From IMG/VR virus record IMGVR_UViG_3300048922_000467, positions 1 to 64,000 of that record: a DNA stretch of 64,000 bases; one strand, 5' to 3'. Origin of the DNA: a virus. This document shows positions 48,502 through 57,382 of the stretch, piece by piece (the first letter of the stretch is position 1; every line of letters begins with the position of its first letter). The translations under genes and the position numbers were made by a program. The notes beneath the pieces are model-generated. The model searched no databases. It saw nothing but the letters and a program-made list of their open reading frames with translations, and had not been told where the DNA came from.

Positions 48502-49302
48502 ATGTACCTTGTGAAAAGCTGCGAAAGACAACACAACATAAAAAATTGCAACACCATTATGCTTGGAAGCCTTTACTACTATAGAGCCATAGAAAACCCA
48601 GAAATAGCTGATAAAGATGAAGGAAAAGCCACCTACGAGATTGAAATTACCGGCCCTGCAATTATAAAGAAGAAGTGGCTGAATGTAATTTTGCAGGGGA
48701 TATTCTCGATAGATGAAGGCGCTGAAGAGACTCAGATTGCTCATGGGTTATTAAAACCCACCATCCACAAATATCAGTCCACCGGAGAAGGAAAAGACAA
48801 CGTACGAATCGAAAAGCTTCACGCAACAATTGAAAGAGATTCTTTCAATGAATTCATATATTGCATGTCCCTATTCGAAACACCGCCCCGAGACCCTAAA
48901 ATATTTTCAGGATACGATGACTATTGGACAGTGGAATTAAAACACGCCGATGCTATTGGCGGCATCATAGCGAGATTGATTGGCAAAGCCATAGTGGAAG
49001 GGCGCGACTCAGGAAAACACGTAATTGACCCTTTGATTGATCTCGAAACCGTCGACTGCTTATTCAGGTGTGATAGCGTTATGTACACATCGAGAAAGCT
49101 CGAAATAAATGAAGCAAATAATATCGAAGCAGAAGAATTCTTAAGCAAAATCGAAGACATTGCCTTTATTAAACCAAAAAAATTTGAATCCGAAAATGAA
49201 TTTCGCTTTAGCTTTATTATCTGCTCGGGCAACCGAATACTAGAGATTATGCCAGAACACTTAATACTTGACTCAACCGAGATCAGAAAACTAATCATCT
49301 GA
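48502..49302 (+). CDS. hypothetical AT-rich orphan gene
   Basis: 266 aa behind AGAGGCAGTGAA. N-terminal LGSLYYYRAIENPEIADKDEG is reminiscent of DUF2971-like proteins, but the rest is unassigned. AT-rich codon use differs strongly from the tailocin genes to the right, a sign of recent transfer. Function unknown. Confidence 0.6.
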   Translation: MYLVKSCERQHNIKNCNTIMLGSLYYYRAIENPEIADKDEGKATYEIEITGPAIIKKKWLNVILQGIFSIDEGAEETQIAHGLLKPTIHKYQSTGEGKDNVRIEKLHATIERDSFNEFIYCMSLFETPPRDPKIFSGYDDYWTVELKHADAIGGIIARLIGKAIVEGRDSGKHVIDPLIDLETVDCLFRCDSVMYTSRKLEINEANNIEAEEFLSKIEDIAFIKPKKFESENEFRFSFIICSGNRILEIMPEHLILDSTEIRKLII

Positions 49303-49494
49303 AACCTTAGCTTTTGACATTTAGGAACTTTTCGATACGTATTATGAGTATGAGCCATACCATAGGTATTTTCACTCATACAGCACAACAATATTACACA
49401 ATCATGCATTTAAATTAGCACGAGCCAAATGACCTAATTTCTCACCACAACGAGCCTATGATTAATTCATTAATCGACTACAGGAAATTAATAG

Positions 49495-50340
49495 ATGCCT
49501 GACTATGACCAGCCAACTAGCAGGAACATTCCATTACCTGTCCAGCGAGAAGTACGCCAAAGATGCGGATTTGGATGCGTAATTTGCGGACTGCCATTGT
49601 ACGAATACGAACACATGGAAGAATGGGCAATTGTTAAAAGGCATGTAGCGGATGAGATCACACTCCTATGCGACCAACACCATCGCGAAAAGACAGGTGG
49701 CTTGCTACCTAAAGAAGCAGTATTAGCTGCAAACTCTAAGCCTTACAATCTTCAGAAAAACACCCCAAAGCCTTACACTTTTCATTTTTTTGGAACCCAC
49801 GCGGAAATAATACTCGGCGGCAACAAGTTCACTTGTGAAGACAAAGGCTATGGCACGACTGTCGCAGCGCTAGTAATAGACAACCTGCCTCTTGTTGGAT
49901 TTGTCATCGCTGACGGCCACTTGCTTTTCAACCTGGTTGCTTTTGATGAGTTCAACCAAAAAATTCTACACATAAAAAACAATCATTTATTCTACGCTAC
50001 TATGCCTTGGGATATTCAGTTAGTAGGACGGACCCTAACTATAAGAGAAGCCCATCGAAAAATATTGATTGAAATTGAGTTCTGCCCTCCCAATAAGGTA
50101 ATAGTGAATCGAGGAAGATTCTTATTCAACGGCGTGGAAACGCTAATAAGCCCTGACAGACTCATGATAACAAATAACTCTATCAGCTTGATTCGAATGG
50201 CTGCAGTAGATTGCCCGATAGGCCTTCGCGTAGGAACTGGAAATAGCGGACCAGCAGCCTTCGCATTTGACCAGATACCAAGGTATAATTTCGATCGCAC
50301 TCAAGCAGAAGAATTTGAAAATAACCTCATGAATAATTAA
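49495..50340 (+). CDS. HNH-domain protein with unknown C-terminal domain
   Basis: 281 aa, AGGAA ribosome site. Residues 15-75 form an HNH nuclease: REVRQRCGFGCVICGLPLYEYEHM with a CxxC pair, then ITLLCDQHHREKTGG with the second metal Cys/His set. Residues 95-281 are beta-rich and not recognised. AT-rich like its upstream neighbour. HNH proteins next to prophages may be defence nucleases, toxins or homing enzymes. Confidence 0.75.
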   Translation: MPDYDQPTSRNIPLPVQREVRQRCGFGCVICGLPLYEYEHMEEWAIVKRHVADEITLLCDQHHREKTGGLLPKEAVLAANSKPYNLQKNTPKPYTFHFFGTHAEIILGGNKFTCEDKGYGTTVAALVIDNLPLVGFVIADGHLLFNLVAFDEFNQKILHIKNNHLFYATMPWDIQLVGRTLTIREAHRKILIEIEFCPPNKVIVNRGRFLFNGVETLISPDRLMITNNSISLIRMAAVDCPIGLRVGTGNSGPAAFAFDQIPRYNFDRTQAEEFENNLMNN

Positions 50341-50390
50341 ACGGATAATTCACACGAACAATAAACCCTTTAAAAATCATTAACACCTGT

Positions 50391-50936
50391 TCATTTTATT
50401 ATTTGACTTATAAAACTTTGACAAGCCTGTAGCGCCCTCAATCCATCGTCGCCATCACCGGTGATGCCGACAATTCGTTGAGCATGCGCTGGGTCAAGTT
50501 CGGCTCGCGTGGCTCCATGAACCACGCCGCCGGCGCCGGCGGCGGCTCGCAGCCCACCGTCACCACCTGCGGGGGGACGGGCGCCGGCGTTGAGTAGGAC
50601 TGACAGCCGCAGGTCAGCAGTAGCAAGCCTGTCACGCAGGCGATCGCGCTCATTTTGAGCATGGGTGAGTTCCTTGTGGTGAAGTTGGTCTTGCGCCTGC
50701 AGGCGCTGCTCGAGCGCCCCGCGCTTGGCTTGTTGCTGCTGTACCTGCTCCAGGACCATCGAGACAGCGCTGGCCTGCCGCTGGGCAGACTGGCGCTGCA
50801 TGTCGGCCACCTCGCGGCCCTTGCTGGCCAGCTGTCGCCCGTACTCATTGTCCTGCCAGAGCCAGGCGCCCCGACCACCGACGTACAGGCCCAGCAGCAG
50901 TACCAGGATCGCCAACCGCCAGTTCAGGCCCATCAC
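50391..50936 (-). CDS. Rz: i-spanin (Rz)
   Basis: 181 aa: one N-terminal membrane helix (residues 5-22) then a long periplasmic coiled coil (ASKGREVADMQRQSAQRQ...). With embedded Rz1 it links inner and outer membranes and breaks the outer membrane at lysis. The last codons (SFISQIIK) lie in AT-rich DNA, at the edge of the cluster. Confidence 0.85.
   Translation of the reverse strand: MMGLNWRLAILVLLLGLYVGGRGAWLWQDNEYGRQLASKGREVADMQRQSAQRQASAVSMVLEQVQQQQAKRGALEQRLQAQDQLHHKELTHAQNERDRLRDRLATADLRLSVLLNAGARPPAGGDGGLRAAAGAGGVVHGATRAELDPAHAQRIVGITGDGDDGLRALQACQSFISQIIK
50438..50662 (-). CDS. Rz1: o-spanin lipoprotein (Rz1), embedded in Rz
   Basis: 74 aa in another frame inside Rz: hydrophobic MSAIACVTGLLLLTCGC signal with a lipobox-like cysteine, then proline-rich STPAPVPPQ and EPPPAPAAW, typical of Rz1. 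Two cysteines compete as the lipidation site. Confidence 0.8.
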   Translation of the reverse strand: MLKMSAIACVTGLLLLTCGCQSYSTPAPVPPQVVTVGCEPPPAPAAWFMEPREPNLTQRMLNELSASPVMATMD

Positions 50937-51478
50937 TGCAGTACCTGCAGCGCGGCCTTGTAGAACGCTTCACGTTCCTCCAAGCCGTTGGTACCGCCGT
51001 TGATTCGCTTGGTGATAGTCACGAAAGCCCCCTTGTCGGCCAGGCTGTTTAGCCCCTCCTTGTGCCAGAACCAGGCCGCCGAGTTCGCCGCGTGCTCTGG
51101 CTGCTCGAGAAGTTCGGGGTGGTTGAGCAGGTCCAGGCCCAGGGCCTCACCGCAGCGCGCGTGATTGTCGCGCCCAGTGATCTGGATCAGGCCGTGGCCG
51201 CGATACTTCTGCCCGTCGCCGTCAGCCTCGGGCGTGTTGCCCAGCCGCGCGGCCAGGGGGCCGGTGTCGTACTTGGCCAGGTACTTGTCACTGCCCAGCT
51301 CGCGCACGTAGCGGAACTGCCCGGACTCGTGCCCGACCTGGGCCAGGAAGGCCGCGCGGCGCAGTCTGGTGACGATGCCCCATTTGCCCATGGCCGCATT
51401 GAGCGCAGGAACAAAAACGCCGGCGTTGCGGCCGGCGTTGGGGAAAATCTGCTGTAGCTGTCGAACGGTGATGGTCAT
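50933..51478 (-). CDS. endolysin, GH19 chitinase/lysozyme type
   Basis: 181 aa from the ATG at 51478. GH19 motifs: FLAQVGHESGQF (catalytic Glu), RELGSDKY, GQKYRGHGLIQITGRDNH, and a C-terminal RINGGTNGL. Cleaves peptidoglycan to release particles. Position directly behind gene D is that of R-pyocin clusters. Confidence 0.9.
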   Translation of the reverse strand: MTITVRQLQQIFPNAGRNAGVFVPALNAAMGKWGIVTRLRRAAFLAQVGHESGQFRYVRELGSDKYLAKYDTGPLAARLGNTPEADGDGQKYRGHGLIQITGRDNHARCGEALGLDLLNHPELLEQPEHAANSAAWFWHKEGLNSLADKGAFVTITKRINGGTNGLEEREAFYKAALQVLQ

Positions 51479-51511
51479 CTTGCTTCTCCAGATAGGGGGC
51501 ATGGCCCCGCG

Positions 51512-52558
51512 TTACACCTGCACCACACGAAGCGGTTTGTCGGTTTTCTTGGTCTTCTTGCCTTTGGCTTTTGCCTTGCCCTTCTTGCCGCCGTTGCACT
51601 CCACGGTCGTGGTCCACCCGGACTGGGTGAACACTTGATCGACTCCGTCCACCAGGTACTCGCCGTCCAAGCCAGGCTTGAACCCTTGGGCGTTGATCGA
51701 GCGTTCGGCGAACAGATCAGTGCGCCCAGGCATCTCGAGGCGCACGCCGGCGGTGCTGCGGTTGAACGCTGCCAAACGCGCCTTGGCGGCCTGCTGGGCA
51801 GCGGTCTTGTTGGGGTAGACGTGCCGATCGGTATGCACAGGCGGCAGGCTGTCCGGGGCGTCGTCGTTGCCCAGCTCGACCACCTGCAGCTTTCCAGTCT
51901 TCTGGTCTTGGTGCTGGGTCTTCACCGCCTTCTGCGTGCTGCGATCGCCAAGCCGAAATTGGTACCGGTTCACGTCGGTCTTGTTGATCGTCACCACCGA
52001 CATGGCCTTGCCGGTGGTGCTCTGCCCGCCTTGACGCGGCATGACCAGCAGCTTGCCTTCGGCCACCTTGGCGGTGCAGTCGTATTGCTTGGCCAGGCGG
52101 GTGATGAAGTTAAAATCGGACTCGTTGCGCTGGTCGACGCGCTCGACCTTGGTGGCCACCGAACACACCGGCTCCCAGCCGTTGCGCTTGGCGATGTCGC
52201 CGACGATCTGCGACAGGGGCACGTCCTCCCAGCTGCCACTGCGCACGGTCTTGCCGCTGCCGCGCATGTCGCTGGCCTTGCCGCGCACCACGATGGTGTC
52301 AGGCGGGCCGGTCAGCTCGACCTCGTCGACCGTGTAAGCGCCCAATCGGGTCAGGGCCTGGCCTTCGTAGCCCATCAGGACCGCGACCTGACTCCCGCGT
52401 GCGGGCAGCGCCACGGCCTGATCGCGGTCGTCAATGCGCAGCTCGAACTCGTCCGACTCCATGCCGGGCTTGTCCGAGGTGCGCAGCATCAGCAGCCGAT
52501 CGTTGATCAGCGCCGTGATGTCGTTGCCGTCGGCGATGATCTGATAGGTAGGTTTCAT
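51512..52558 (-). CDS. D: late control / tail protein D
   Basis: 348 aa from the ATG at 52558. P2 gpD family: IIADGNDITALINDRL start, DEFELRIDDRD, NESDFNFITRLAKQYDCTA centre, and a C-terminal HVYPNKTAAQQAAKARL. Forms the baseplate hub (gp27-like) that the tape measure meets. Confidence 0.88.
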   Translation of the reverse strand: MKPTYQIIADGNDITALINDRLLMLRTSDKPGMESDEFELRIDDRDQAVALPARGSQVAVLMGYEGQALTRLGAYTVDEVELTGPPDTIVVRGKASDMRGSGKTVRSGSWEDVPLSQIVGDIAKRNGWEPVCSVATKVERVDQRNESDFNFITRLAKQYDCTAKVAEGKLLVMPRQGGQSTTGKAMSVVTINKTDVNRYQFRLGDRSTQKAVKTQHQDQKTGKLQVVELGNDDAPDSLPPVHTDRHVYPNKTAAQQAAKARLAAFNRSTAGVRLEMPGRTDLFAERSINAQGFKPGLDGEYLVDGVDQVFTQSGWTTTVECNGGKKGKAKAKGKKTKKTDKPLRVVQV

Positions 52559-52574
52559 GTGAGACTCCAGAAAC

Positions 52575-52596
52575 AGCAAACCCCGCACCGGGCGGG
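52575..52596 (-). terminator. intercistronic hairpin before gene D
   Basis: AACCCCGC and GCGGGGTT form an 8-bp stem; minus-strand side continues TTGCTGTTT. Weak terminator or processing site inside the operon. Confidence 0.45.
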
Positions 52597-52618
52597 GTTC
52601 GTGACGCGTAACGCTGCT

Positions 52619-52825
52619 TTAGCCGAACAGCTGCAGCAGCTCGACGGCAGGTGCCGCCAGGTCAGGTAGGTGGATGAGCAGACCGGCGCGGTACGGCTGC
52701 GCCTGCCTGGCCAGGTCCGGGTTGGCCTCCAGCACCGCCTCGACGGTGCCATTGAGGTGCCCGTAATACTGCTGACAGAGCACGTCCAGCAGATCCCCGT
52801 TAGACGTTCTGCAGGTCGTTGCCAT
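52619..52825 (-). CDS. X: tail protein X (LysM-like)
   Basis: 68 aa. SNGDLLDVLCQQYYGHLNGTVEAVLEANPDLA is the P2 gpX/LysM-like fold, ending in LIHLPDL. Overlaps gene U by 26 bp. Confidence 0.85.
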   Translation of the reverse strand: MATTCRTSNGDLLDVLCQQYYGHLNGTVEAVLEANPDLARQAQPYRAGLLIHLPDLAAPAVELLQLFG

Positions 52826-53645
52826 AGCTCACAAACTCCAAGGTGAAGCCCTGCTTACGCGGGATGCCGCCGGCGAGCAGATTGCTCTGCTCTTCCTCGA
52901 CGCTGACCAGGCACCAGTCGCCCAGCACCTCGCCATAGCCGGTGACCAGATTCAGCGGCCGTAGGCCTCGCCCGATCGTGCGCAGGGTGTTGAGTTGTTT
53001 CAGCCCGCCCTTGTGATGCGGGAAGATCGCGCCCTTGAGGGTGATCTTCTCTTCGCCCAGGCCGACCGCCTGCTGGGCCACGCTCCGGCGCAGCCGCTCC
53101 TGACCCGCCCAGCGGAAGGACGCCTGCCGGCGCAGTTCGTCGAACGCGGCCGTGTCGAGGTTGAAGTAGTACGGTTGCACGTTGGGGTCGTGCGTCTGGA
53201 TGATCAGCAGATGCGGATACGGCGCCACGGCCTGGGGCTTCGGGGTTGCCGAGGCTGCCAGGCTGCTGGACGGCACGACGCTGGCCAGCGCAGGGCTGGT
53301 CTTGCCGGCGAACTGGATCACCTTCGCCGAGACCTTGCTGGCCATCTGCTTGAAGGCTCCCAGCCGCTCCTGCACCTGGGAGACCCCGGACACGACACGG
53401 TTGTACGTCGACGCTACCTGGCCGACCCGTGCCTGGGCCATGTTAATGGTACGCATCATCCGGCCCAGCTTTTCACTGGCACCTGACGGCAGAAACGGGA
53501 TGTTCTGCAGGTCCGTGGCCGCGCCGGTGATGTTGACCACGGCAGTATTGAGCGGGGCCAGCATGCCGTCTGCACTCTTGCGACCGGCCTCCCCCGCCGC
53601 CACCAGGCCCGACAGTGACGCCTCCAATTGCTGCATGTACGCCAT
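52800..53645 (-). CDS. U: tail protein U with long N-terminal extension
   Basis: 281 aa. Residues 145-281 are gpU (HLLIIQTHDPNVQPYYF, FRWAGQERL, AIFPHHKGGLKQLNTLR, GRGLRPLNLVTGYGEVLGDW). The first 140 residues are helical (LEASLSGLVAAGEAGRKSADGM...) and not part of P2 gpU; they may contact the tape measure encoded just upstream. Confidence 0.8.
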   Translation of the reverse strand: MAYMQQLEASLSGLVAAGEAGRKSADGMLAPLNTAVVNITGAATDLQNIPFLPSGASEKLGRMMRTINMAQARVGQVASTYNRVVSGVSQVQERLGAFKQMASKVSAKVIQFAGKTSPALASVVPSSSLAASATPKPQAVAPYPHLLIIQTHDPNVQPYYFNLDTAAFDELRRQASFRWAGQERLRRSVAQQAVGLGEEKITLKGAIFPHHKGGLKQLNTLRTIGRGLRPLNLVTGYGEVLGDWCLVSVEEEQSNLLAGGIPRKQGFTLEFVSYGNDLQNV

Positions 53646-53654
53646 AGCGGTTCC

Positions 53655-56600
53655 TTAGACATGGGGTTGATCGAACAGCTGGGCCGAGGCCATACGCGAG
53701 GCCGCCTCGCGGCTCCAGGACTCGAACAATTGCCTCAGTGGGCCTTCCATCTCACGCAGCAGCTGCGCCGGGTCTTTCACGTCGCCCTGCACGTCGAGCT
53801 TGATGCTCGGCGAGAAAGAGAACGCTTGGTCGACCTTCGGCGCCGGCGGCGTCGCTGCCTTAGCCGGAGCGGCGTCGGGCAGTTTCGCCGGCGGCGCTGC
53901 GCTCTTGCTCATGCCGCGCACCAGGTCGCCCAGTCCGGCAGGCGGTTGAGGTCTGACGGGATCTGCGCCGGGGAACCGCACCGCACTGGCTGCAGGTGCC
54001 GGCACCACGAAGGGGGCTTCGGCCGGTGTCGCCGGCGCAGGCTTGGCCCTGACCGCTGCGCCCAGCTTTGGCGCCGGACCATGCTGCACGCGTGTCGCCG
54101 CTTCGGCCTTGGCTCGCCCCGCCTGCTCGGCTTCGTACTTCTCCCGGTAGCCCGGGGGCACCAGGTCAGCCCCCGGGAAGCGCACCCGCCCGGCCGTCAG
54201 TGCCGGCACCACGAAGGGATCTTCGCCGCCTGGGCCGTACTGCACGCCCGACGCCGCCCCGGCCTTGGCTTGCGCCGCCTGGGCTTGCTCCGCTTCGTAC
54301 TTCTCCCGGTAACCCGGAGGCACCAGGTCAGCACTAGGGAAGCGCACCCGCCCGGCCGCGAGTGCCGGCACCAGAAGCGCGTCCTCAGAATCAGGGTCGC
54401 GCGGGTCATACGACACAGCCCGTGTCGGCGGCGCAGGCTGCGGCTTGATCTCCCGATCGGCGGGCGGCGTGACGGGTAATGTTGCTGCAGGTGCGGTGGA
54501 TGGCTTCGCCTTGGCGCCCTCTGCCTTGGCCTCTTCCGCGTCCTCGCCGAATAGGCGCTTGCCCAGCCAGCCGCCTGCCGACTCGCCACCAAGCCCACCG
54601 AGGAACGCGCCGACCAAACCGCCGACCGCTGTACCGATCACCGGAACCACGGACCCGATCGCCGCGCCTGCAGCAGCACCGGCAAGCGTGCCCGCCATGC
54701 CACCAGCAGCACCGCCGTAGCCTTCGGCCTTCTCGTCCTGGGTCTTGGCATTCATCGCCACGTCCAGGACCGTAGCGCCGCCATCGATCAGCTTGGCGCC
54801 TGGCACGAACTTGCCCAGGCGTGTGACGCCGCGTAGCGCACGGGCGGCCTTGCCCAGCTTCGACGCGCCGGTGAGGGCTGACGGCGCTGCAGGTGGCACG
54901 GCTGGAATCTGCGGCTTGGGCACAGGCACCTTGGTCGACAGCTTGGCCTTGGCAGCAGGCCCACCAGCACCGCCCTGTCGCGCGGCGCGGCGGCGCTCCC
55001 GGCGCCGTGTCCGCCGACTGCCCTTTGAACCGCCTGCAGGGCCGTTATTAGCGACCCGACTGCCAATCCCACCGATGGCATCGGCATTGACCACGAACAC
55101 GCGCTGCGGGTCGTTGGCGGCCTCTGCGGCCTCAGTCGAGGCGCCCGGTGCGAATACCTTGCCCAGCAGGCCCAGCCCGGTGTCCAGCACCTTGCTGCCG
55201 GTCTTGGGCAGGTTGATAGGCGGCCGCGCGGCCCGGTTGCCCCGATCGGCCATGCCTTCCAGGCTGCGGCCGAGCGCGATGTTGAGTACCCCGCGCCCGA
55301 TCTTCAACGCACTGCGCGCCGTCACGAAGGCCATCACGGCCGCCGTGACGCCGGCAATGCCCATGACCAGCGGCTGGAAGTCGTCGGCCAAGGCGGTGAC
55401 CTTGCGCGCGACCAGGGTCAGTCCCTTGGCCGCCAGGTCAGTGGCCGGGCGGATGGCATCGCCAATGCTGCGCATCGAGTCGTCGGCCGCCTGGCGCAGT
55501 TCGTCCCACTGCTGTTTCGAGGTCTCGCGGCGCTCGGTCAGGTTCTTGTCGAGGATGCCCGAGGCCTTGCGCGAGTCGGCCTTGAGTTCTTCGTAAAGTC
55601 CGCGATTCTGCCCGTAGGCCGTGAGCGCGGCCTTGACTTGCATGTCGGCGAAGATGTCGCCGGTACGCAAGGTGCGCTCCAGCGCCTCGAGCGCGGCCTT
55701 GGCCTTCTCCGGGTCGGCCTCCTTGTCGATGTTGGCCTTGGCCTCTTCGATCTTCTTGGCCTTGGCAGGATCGGTCGCCTGGACGTACTTCATGGCCAGG
55801 GCCATGGACGACTCGATGACGTTCATGCCCTTCTGCAGGCCAGTGTTCAGCGAACCCTGATAGTCGATGCCGGCGTCCTTGTACGCCTTGACTACGTCGC
55901 CGGCGCCGATCTTCTCCATCCAGTTCTTGAAGTTGTTCGCCGCCTCGTCCGAACTGCCGGCGGTCTTCATCTGCACCTGCAGCATCGAGCCGAGCGAGGT
56001 CACCGCGTCCAGTCCGGTGATGCCGTTCTTCTCCATGCCGGCGAGCAGCTGCGGGAACCACTTGGCCATATCGTTGGCCTCGAAGCTACCCGCCTGGCCT
56101 TGGTAGGCGATCGCCTCCAGGGCCTGCTGCATGACCTTGGGATCGCTGATCTTGGCGTTCTGCTCGAGCGCCTGAATCATCGACGCCGTGTCGACGCCCG
56201 AGGCGCCCTGGCCCACGGCGAACTTGGCTGCCACCGGGGCATAGGACATGGCCTTGTCCAGGTCCATGCCAGCGCCGACCAGCTGGTTGACCAGGTCGGC
56301 CACGTCGTTGCGCGACATGCCGGTGTCCTTGGCCGTGTCGATCACGGTACGGCTTAGCTGCTGTTCCTCGGGCTTGTTGGCGATGTCGGCCTTGATGGCG
56401 ATGTCGCGGATGATGGCCTGATAATTTGCGCTGATCGTCGTCGGTACCGCAGCCAGTCCTGTGGCGACCACGGCCTGGCCGATGTTGGACTTGAGCGCAC
56501 TCTTACCCGCCTGCAGCTGCTGGTGACCCTTGAGCTGCAGGTCGGCCGCCCTCGCCTCGCGGCCCAGTCGCTGGTACTCGCGGCCCAGTCGTCCGACTTC

Positions 56601-56861
56601 GATCCCCTGCTTGCGCAGCGCATCCAGATTGCCGTCCAGTTTCTTCTGCAGCTTGTCGGCATTGGCCGACCCGCTGTCGTGCGCGCGCTTCCACTCCTCG
56701 CGCAGCTTGATGGTCTCGCCGATAGTGCTCTTGAGCACCTTGGCCTTGTTGCCCTTGGCCTCGAGCTTCTGGATGCCGTTTTCGACGGTCCTGAACGCGG
56801 CGCCGACCGACGAGGCGACCGCGCCGCCGATCACCAGCGATAACGCTACCCTGCCCGCCAT
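53655..56861 (-). CDS. T: tail tape measure protein T
   Basis: 1068 aa from the ATG at 56861. Tape-measure plan: coiled coil in the first 100 residues, the conserved tape-measure domain with AKDTGMSRNDVADLVNQLVGAGMD and ITGLDAVTSLGSMLQVQMKTAG, a hydrophobic helix (LVMGIAGVTAAVMAF), a glycine-rich segment (GMAGTLAGAAAGAAIGSV) and a Pro/Ala-rich tail with 54-residue repeats. It sets sheath length. Confidence 0.9.
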   Translation of the reverse strand: MAGRVALSLVIGGAVASSVGAAFRTVENGIQKLEAKGNKAKVLKSTIGETIKLREEWKRAHDSGSANADKLQKKLDGNLDALRKQGIEVGRLGREYQRLGREARAADLQLKGHQQLQAGKSALKSNIGQAVVATGLAAVPTTISANYQAIIRDIAIKADIANKPEEQQLSRTVIDTAKDTGMSRNDVADLVNQLVGAGMDLDKAMSYAPVAAKFAVGQGASGVDTASMIQALEQNAKISDPKVMQQALEAIAYQGQAGSFEANDMAKWFPQLLAGMEKNGITGLDAVTSLGSMLQVQMKTAGSSDEAANNFKNWMEKIGAGDVVKAYKDAGIDYQGSLNTGLQKGMNVIESSMALAMKYVQATDPAKAKKIEEAKANIDKEADPEKAKAALEALERTLRTGDIFADMQVKAALTAYGQNRGLYEELKADSRKASGILDKNLTERRETSKQQWDELRQAADDSMRSIGDAIRPATDLAAKGLTLVARKVTALADDFQPLVMGIAGVTAAVMAFVTARSALKIGRGVLNIALGRSLEGMADRGNRAARPPINLPKTGSKVLDTGLGLLGKVFAPGASTEAAEAANDPQRVFVVNADAIGGIGSRVANNGPAGGSKGSRRTRRRERRRAARQGGAGGPAAKAKLSTKVPVPKPQIPAVPPAAPSALTGASKLGKAARALRGVTRLGKFVPGAKLIDGGATVLDVAMNAKTQDEKAEGYGGAAGGMAGTLAGAAAGAAIGSVVPVIGTAVGGLVGAFLGGLGGESAGGWLGKRLFGEDAEEAKAEGAKAKPSTAPAATLPVTPPADREIKPQPAPPTRAVSYDPRDPDSEDALLVPALAAGRVRFPSADLVPPGYREKYEAEQAQAAQAKAGAASGVQYGPGGEDPFVVPALTAGRVRFPGADLVPPGYREKYEAEQAGRAKAEAATRVQHGPAPKLGAAVRAKPAPATPAEAPFVVPAPAASAVRFPGADPVRPQPPAGLGDLVRGMSKSAAPPAKLPDAAPAKAATPPAPKVDQAFSFSPSIKLDVQGDVKDPAQLLREMEGPLRQLFESWSREAASRMASAQLFDQPHV
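53944..54372 (-). repeat. 54-codon tandem repeats in the tape measure tail
   Basis: Two near-identical units with period 162 bp (AAGRVRFPSADLVPPGYREK / TAGRVRFPGADLVPPGYREK) and a third, decayed unit (AASAVRFPGADPVRP). Confidence 0.8.
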
Positions 56862-56880
56862 GGATACCTCCCCTGCCCGC

Positions 56881-56996
56881 TCAGTCCGTGAGCCACCAAA
56901 CCATGTCGGCATACGACATGGTCATGATTTCTTGCGCGGAAAAATGCAGCTCGGACGCCAGGCGCCTGGCCGCATGCTTCAACGTCTGCGGGTTAC
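56881..56996 (-). CDS. tail chaperone extension E'
   Basis: Open minus-strand reading overlapping the end of gene E in another frame: ...LKHAARRLASELHFSAQEI then MTMSYADMVWWLTD and a stop at 56881. The FSxQEI...WW pattern fits the P2 E'-type extension. It has no usable start, so frameshifting from E is expected. The frame is +1 (or -2) relative to E, not the -1 of P2. Confidence 0.55.
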
Positions 56997-57289
56997 AGTT
57001 CGTCTTCTCGCACCAGAAAGTTGTACCCGGTGGCCAGGCGGTTGTAGTCCTTGTAGGTCAGCCCCTCCAGATCCTTCACCCCCACTTCGGACAGGGAGGC
57101 GAACAGGTTCAGCTCGCGCTGCTCATCGTCGTCACCGCCGGTCTGCGTGGAAACGCGCACGTCACGCACGGTAGGCGAGCGCATGGTGATGGTCTGCACG
57201 TTCACGCCGTTGACCTCGCTCGGCTTGGTCAGGGTGATGGTGACGCTCTCGGCGCTCAGGTTCAGGTACTTCGGTACTGGCTTGCTCAT
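56993..57289 (-). CDS. E: tail assembly chaperone E
   Basis: 98 aa from the ATG at 57289. P2 gpE-like: YLNLSAESVTITLTKPSEVNG start and MRSPTVRDVR, with a C-terminal LEGLTYKDYNRLATGYNFL. Lies between tube and tape measure. Confidence 0.8.
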   Translation of the reverse strand: MSKPVPKYLNLSAESVTITLTKPSEVNGVNVQTITMRSPTVRDVRVSTQTGGDDDEQRELNLFASLSEVGVKDLEGLTYKDYNRLATGYNFLVREDEL

Positions 57290-57382
57290 GGTGTGGTGTC
57301 CTTGGGAAATAGTCGAGAGGCGGCCCACGTGTCATGGGTCGCCAGGTAGTCGGGGGGATAGGGAAGCCGAGGGGTAGCGGGC

